Positions 59,801-64,000 of a stretch of 64,000 nucleotides of DNA are shown in pieces. The position numbers and the translations under genes are program-made. The number at the start of each line of letters is the position of its first letter. Position 1 is the stretch's first letter. Under the pieces are notes generated by a model that made no database searches, was not told the origin of the DNA, and worked only from the letters and a program-made list of their open reading frames with translations. Source of the DNA: Trachythela sp. YZ-2020 (lineage: Eukaryota; Cnidaria; Anthozoa; Malacalcyonacea; Clavulariidae); the NCBI GenBank assembly GCA_016169945.1, contig JADLSH010000388.1, positions 558,001 to 622,000 on the forward strand. Reading direction: 5' to 3'.

Positions 59801-60099
59801 ATGACAAACTAAAAAATATTACATTAATAACAACTTTTAAGAAAGAACTTAGAGATTTTTTACTAAAAGAATCTTATTAAATACATTTAATATTTCAAAA
59901 CACTTCGAACATATTTTAACTGTTTTAAATAAGAACATGTACATATTTATATATTTACATTCATATTCATTGTAACATAAATAGTTTTTGAAATAATTTA
60001 TACTAGAAATAATTTATACTAGAAATTTCAATTGATGTAATGTAGTGCTGAAAAGCCCTTAGGGGAGTACACAATAAATATCTATCTATCTATCTATCT
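56867..60099 (+). mobile_element. 5'-truncated LINE inside the foldback, TATC tail
   Basis: Copy A reads GCACACAAGAAGTT (21548-21561); here CACACAA is followed at 56867 by LINE sequence, and AAGAAGTT resumes after a run of ATCT/TATC units (60079-60099). The duplication is at most ACAA. ORF2 is nearly complete from the endonuclease on; ORF1 is lacking. The tail (CTAT units) differs from the TGAAT, AAT and AAAT tails of the other LINEs, marking another lineage. Confidence 0.85.
56873..59880 (+). pseudogene. LINE ORF2 with a single in-frame stop
   Basis: One frame is open from the 5' junction to 59880 except for a TAA at 58624-58626. Endonuclease motifs: LNIAHLNVRSL (about 57029), TISETWLNSS (57126), LVLGDLNCNML (57452), SISDHLPVYV around 57655. 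Reverse transcriptase: NKSPGPDQIGM (58381), motif A LILLDLSKAFDSVSH (58765), motif B THGVPQGAILSPLLF (58939), catalytic YVDD (59038-59049). The thumb and C-terminal domain follow (ACRIITKTRKFDHVTPA, LNWLPVEKLL, TFNYRGVKIWN). The stop lies between EKVAPI and FSSYLKEFN, where many relatives have glutamine, so a single C-to-T change would explain it. All catalytic motifs are otherwise present; the lack of the 5' end makes it unlikely to be active. Confidence 0.85.
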
Positions 60100-60298
60100 A
60101 CAAGAAGTTGTCAGAAGACAGCTAAGATATCGTCCCTTCATCATTTATCGTTAGTTTTGCTTTCGGCGTGTTTTTATTAAAGTATTTTGTGAAAAGTTAA
60201 GTCACTCGTAAAATCACACAAATGACAGAATATCTGAAACATGGCGATCCACCCATAATCCAACGCGCGGCGCCATCTTTTTTTGTTATGGCAAATTT

Positions 60299-60592
60299 AC
60301 TGATCATGACATTTTTTGCCATAATCATAATATTATGAAGCTATATATATGTGATCAAGCTGCAGAGATCTTCTGGCCTTGAAACAATACGGTATATACG
60401 GACTAATGTGATCAAGCTGCAGAGATTTTCTGGCCTCAAAACAATGATCAACCTTTGGACTCAAATAAGTCAAATATATCACAAGCTGCGCAATACGGGA
60501 CATATTAAATATATCTAGACATATAGTTCCCGAATTTTTGTGTTATCAGATGGCAGTAAAATAAATTATATTTATGAATTTTATTTAAGGAT
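60299..60592. other. Copy B backbone
   Basis: Matches 21746-22020 of copy A, including the duplicated TGCAGAGATTTTCTGGCCT-type segment. No gene. Confidence 0.5.
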
Positions 60593-60762
60593 TAAAGCAC
60601 TCTGTGAGTGCATTATCGGGATTTACAAGCACGAGTTTACGAACAAGGAACGAGAGTTTCATACTGCACGAGACGCAGTCGAGTGCAGTATTAAACTTCG
60701 AGTTACTTGTTCGTGAACAAGTGCTTATAAATCACGATAATGCACGAACAAAGAGTGCTTTA
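60593..60762. mobile_element. Palindromic MITE, about 170 bp
   Basis: Reads TAAAGCACTCTGTGAGTGCA at the left and its near-complement to GAGTGCTTTA at the right. Pairing continues through TTATCG, GATTTA, AAGCAC, ACGAACAAG and ATACTGCACGAG to the centre near 60678. The whole can form one long hairpin. It lies in a 730-bp stretch (60576-61308) absent from copy A. The TA at each end may be the target duplication. The 70-codon frame across it is incidental. Confidence 0.7.
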
Positions 60763-61308
60763 AACGTTTTAATATTCAATTTGAGTAAACGCTTTGACGG
60801 TATTTTTTATTTATGAATTATGAGCAAAAACATTCTATAAACTTTGTGTTGAACTAACTGTTCACTAGTTCCTTGTTTAGTTTTGATAATATTCAAAAGT
60901 GTTTTTAGAATATTTTAAAATAACAAATTATAGCTTTTATGTAAGAAACAACCTTGTTCTTGTTTTGAATCTGTCTGCCGAATTACGAATATATTTTCAA
61001 CCGGCTTCGCCGCTTCGCCGCTCATTCACAACTTATATTCCGTAAATTCGTAAAATAAACTTTATAAACAACACATGTTTATATTTAAATACGAAATTAT
61101 TTTAGAAATTTGACCATTGTCTTCGGTTTAAAATAAACGAAATCTCATAAAATTTTGCATTCGTGAATTCGGGCGCCATCTTGCCGTGCTGATATAAATG
61201 ATATAAACTATAACGGCACGGCCGTGCGTTGTTGCTATATAAAATGCACACACGTGGTACAAATTGACCAATAAGAACGCGAGTTTACGAAAATTGAATA
61301 TTAACTTG
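60763..61308. other. B-only sequence downstream of the MITE
   Basis: Contains CGGCTTCGCCGCTTCGCCGC (61002-61021) and, near 61230, TATATAAAA followed by CACACGTGG and a CCAATAAG box. These look promoter-like, but no gene follows. GCGAGTTTACGA near 61279 echoes ACGAGTTTACGA at 60631, so this may be the rest of a longer element that includes the hairpin. Confidence 0.35.
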
Positions 61309-61727
61309 GTTTAAAAACGAAATATAATGCAATCGATTAAATGTTCACCATGCATGAAAGATCATAGGCTGCCCATATAAAAGCATGCTCAATGACGAAA
61401 ATAATTTTGGAGCTATCTGTCAATAATGCCTGGACGTAGGGAAGGATTCGCCTGTTTTGAAACAGAGCGCTTATCTAAAATCTTGCTTAGCCTACTAGCT
61501 TCAATGCGTTGTCTCATTATTTTAAATCTATATCGTCTAAAAAAATATTACTTATAAAAGCAAGGCTTTGTCGGTAAAATATCATGACCCTCTTCTGAAC
61601 TAAGCCATTCTTCCCTACTCTTCCCTTTTTTATGTGAAAAAAGGCATTGGTTTGTGCCATTTCTATATGTATCAATAATAATAATAAAACTAACATATAT
61701 AATAAAACAATGGTTATTATTATTATT
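61309..61727. other. End of copy B and junction with the terminal LINE
   Basis: Matches copy A (22021-22070, 22526-22785, 23385-23600) with gaps. Near the end CATATATAATAAAACAATGG (61694-61713) is the inverse of 23572-23591 in copy A, framed by ATA and TTA triplet runs. No gene. Confidence 0.5.
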
Positions 61728-63991
61728 TGGTGCAGTTTGACCTTGACCCGCCTTCTTATCAACAAATTACTGCTGCCATCCGTAAAATGAAAGCATCTGG
61801 CTCTCCGTGTCCTCTCGATCAAATCTCAATTATATGCTTTAAACGATGTCCTTACTTAAGAACATATTTAACTGAACTAATACGCGCTGTCTGGCTTTCA
61901 GGATCTATTCCGAGTGAATGGAAAAGAGCATGCACTATACTCATTTATAAAAAAGGTAACACAAGTATTCCCTCAAATTTCCGACCTGTCACACTTGAAT
62001 CTATACCGCTTAAAGTATTTACCTCCTGTCTTCGTAATGTAATGTACTCCTTCCTCACCGCTACTGGTAATAACTTTATAGAACATAATATACAAAAAGG
62101 CTTCACACCTAATCTGTCTGGCACTCTTGAACATACTGCACAAATGGCCTATATTATAAACAAAGCTCGGCTCAAACAACGTTCACTTGTCGTCACACTA
62201 CTTGACCTCAAGAATGCCTTTGGTGAAGTTCATCACAACTTAATCCAATCTGTCCTTGGTTATCATCACATTCCTAATCACATAAACAATATTATAAAAA
62301 GTCTATACACTGATTTCAAGACTTCTATTATTACTTCTGAGTTCCGTACCCCTTTTATACCTGTTGGTCATGGAGTATTACAAAGTGACTGTCTCAGTCC
62401 TTTACTATTTAATATGTGTTTTAACACTTACATCCAACATATTAAAGACGAAAAGTATCGTCAGTTTGATTTCTCTCTCCAATTCCTAAACCCCATCCAC
62501 TGGTTTCAGTTTGCCGATGACGCTGCAGTTATTACTGGTCAGGAGTCTGAAAATCAACATCTCCTTAATCGATTCTCTATCTGGTGCCAATGGTCCAACA
62601 TGTTTATTAGAGTTGAGAAATGTAGTACTTTCGGTATCAAGAAAATTCTAACAAAATCTGTGCAATATCTGCCGAAGCTGTTTATCAATAAGCATGTCAT
62701 ACCAACCACTAAAATCGGGGAATCATTTGAATATTTGGGACGATTCTTTGACTTTGATATGTCCAATCAAGAACATAAATCTAAACTACTCTCTCTGATA
62801 CAAGAATTGATGTCTGATATAGATCTTAAACCTCTGCATCCGAAAAATAAACTTCTTCTTTACAGTCGCTATGATTTGTCTAAACTCTCCTGGCCTTTAC
62901 CGTTGCTGCTATATCTAAAACTTGGGTCATTGAAAATGTTGACTCTCTGGTAAACAATTACATTCGTAAATGGCTAGAAGTACCTATATCTGGAACACTT
63001 ACTAACGTCTATCTAACACGCAACAAGTTTGGTTTAAACATCCTATACCTGCATCCGTCAAATTTATTCAGTGTCAGACGCAACGTTGTTCTACGCAACG
63101 CCTTAAAAACATCTCCAAACGATTCTATAAAAGAACTCTGGAAGTCAACTAATACTCATACTAACATCCAATACGATAGCTACAACTCAACCAAGGAAGT
63201 TTTAAAGAAATTTCATTCTGTCCAAGAGGATAAACTTAGAGACCACTTGACATGCCAAGGTTCCTTTTTTAAAAATGTTTCCAAATTCTCCCTGTCACAA
63301 CTTAACGCGATATGGTCTTAATCCCAATCAAAACTGCCAAAGAATATTTTTAATTTCACAATTCGCTATATACATAAACAACACTCTCCCTACTCGAAAG
63401 AACCTAAATAGATGGGGTATCTCATCAAGTTCTGACTGCTCATTCTGTTTACAGCCTGAAACCCTTCTACACGTTGTTGCCGGTTGTCAACATTACTTGG
63501 ATCGATTTACATGGAGACACGATTCAGTACTGAATTTTATTGCAAAAACTTTTCAAACTATAAACGCGTGTAAACTATTTGTTGACCTCCCTGGATTTGA
63601 CAGCCTCTCGATTATAACAGGAGACGAATATCGTCCAGATTTACTTCTTTCCACCTCAGACAAACACCTCTATATTGTTGGACTCACCGTAGGATTTGAA
63701 TCAAACCTCTCAAACAACGTTAAACGCAAGAAAGCAAAATACAAAGACCTGATAAGAGAACAAAATAGAAACTTTTCAACTGTGAAATTTGTAAATCTGT
63801 CTATCAACTCACTTGGTGTGTTTGACAAAGAATGCCATACCTTCATTGAAATGTTGAATGATTTAGGACTCGACAACCAACACCAACAATACTGCATAAG
63901 AAGAATGATATCCATAGCCATCCAAACTTCGTATTATATTTTTTGTCGTAGAAATAAAGAATGGACTAATCCTGAACTAATGAATATTTAG
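61728..63991 (+). mobile_element. 5'-truncated LINE of the R2/NeSL type (restriction-like endonuclease)
   Basis: The element starts within the reverse transcriptase region and ends at or beyond 63991. Unlike the other LINEs it has no APE endonuclease. It has a C-terminal cysteine-histidine finger and a PD-containing restriction-like endonuclease, as in the R2/NeSL/Hero assemblage. The 3' end is not visible; the window ends 9 bases after the stop. Confidence 0.8.
61728..63991 (+). pseudogene. R2/NeSL-type reverse transcriptase-endonuclease, frameshifted
   Basis: 61728-62950: fingers motif FRPVTLESIPLKVFTSCLRN, motif A LLDLKNAFGEVHHNLIQ (62198), motif B VGHGVLQSDCLSPLLFN (62364; a serine replaces the usual glycine after Q), catalytic FADD (62512-62523). 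Loss of one T near 62895 shifts the frame; coding sense continues as NNYIRKWLEVPISGTL and LTRNKFGLNILYLHP. It shifts again near 63355 into the frame that ends at 63991. There CSFCLQPETLLHVVAGC (63436) is a CX2CX7HX4C finger. YRPDLLLSTSDKHLYIVGLT (63631) is the endonuclease core; the acidic residue I would expect in IVxLT is glycine. The reading frame ends NPELMNI. Inactive. Confidence 0.8.
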
Positions 63992-64000
63992 ATTATCCGT

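Larger units (their letters stand above)
55900..60298. mobile_element. Foldback element with long arms, split by a LINE
   Basis: The left arm (55900-56250) is mirrored by 56730-56866 plus 60100-60298: GATGGCGCCGCGCGTTGG, the GTCGACATGTTTCAGATATT segment, CTTAGCTGTCTTCTGACAAC, AACAACTAAAAATAGCC and AAACAAAGAACAATAGC all have inverse partners. Outer ends are ATTCGCCA and TGGCAAAT. The spacer (56270-56520) has unrelated sequence. Without the LINE it is about 1.15 kb. It has no transposase frame. Copy A carries a shortened version (21101-21745). Confidence 0.75.
24317..61675. repeat. Segmental duplication, copy B
   Basis: The second copy of the backbone seen at 2978-23600, same orientation. It begins at GTATACGGACGCGTCAGC (24317) and runs to the 5' junction of the LINE at 61728. 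It is nearly twice as long because it carries about ten insertions absent from A, while A carries three large insertions absent from B. Backbone differences are scattered, and B keeps an open reading frame at 39961 that A has lost. Confidence 0.9.

Overview
The window is AT-rich, gene-poor eukaryotic DNA. It holds no operons, rRNA or tRNA genes, or CRISPR arrays. It is packed with non-LTR retrotransposons of several lineages, non-autonomous DNA transposons with clear target-site duplications, and foldback repeats. The LINE protein style and one orphan host-type gene suggest a cnidarian, probably an anthozoan. This rests on remembered family resemblance; no search was run.

Main layout: bases 1-2977 are a unique flank with a hAT-like end, a decayed RTE-type LINE fragment and an old tandem repeat. 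From about 2978 to 23600 (copy A) and again from about 24317 to 61675 (copy B) the same roughly 20-kb non-repetitive backbone is present twice, head to tail. Copy B is longer because more elements have landed in it. Each insertion in one copy can be compared with the matching empty site in the other, which fixes most element boundaries to the base. Bases from 61728 to the end are a 5'-truncated LINE with a restriction-like endonuclease.

Copy A insertions: a hAT-type element (4572-5564), a 5'-truncated LINE (9317-11914) and a 5'-truncated LINE on the minus strand (15731-17897). Copy B insertions: a PIF/Harbinger-like element (24396-25899), a TTAA-flanked element (25928-26685), a 1.7-kb foldback with satellite-like arms (27532-29271), a TA-flanked MITE (30409-30588), a 4.56-kb apparently full-length LINE (30891-35454), a LINE 3' end (37926-38525), a TIR element with 9-bp duplications (45397-46564), another LINE 3' end (47531-48085), a 4.3-kb TTAA-flanked element (49019-53351), a LINE inside a foldback (56867-60099), and a hairpin MITE (60593-60762).

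The only plausible host-type gene is a two-exon model in copy B (39961-41532), tentatively related to DUF6589-type proteins. In copy A a 1.3-kb deletion has destroyed it. A conserved TATA-box plus leader-exon module occurs at least three times and hints at an older gene array.

The A/B pair is either a true tandem segmental duplication or two divergent haplotypes wrongly joined in assembly; sequence alone cannot decide. The most unusual object is the foldback at 27532-29271. Its arms are built of two inverted short-repeat arrays around a TATA-driven, possibly spliced, coding fragment.
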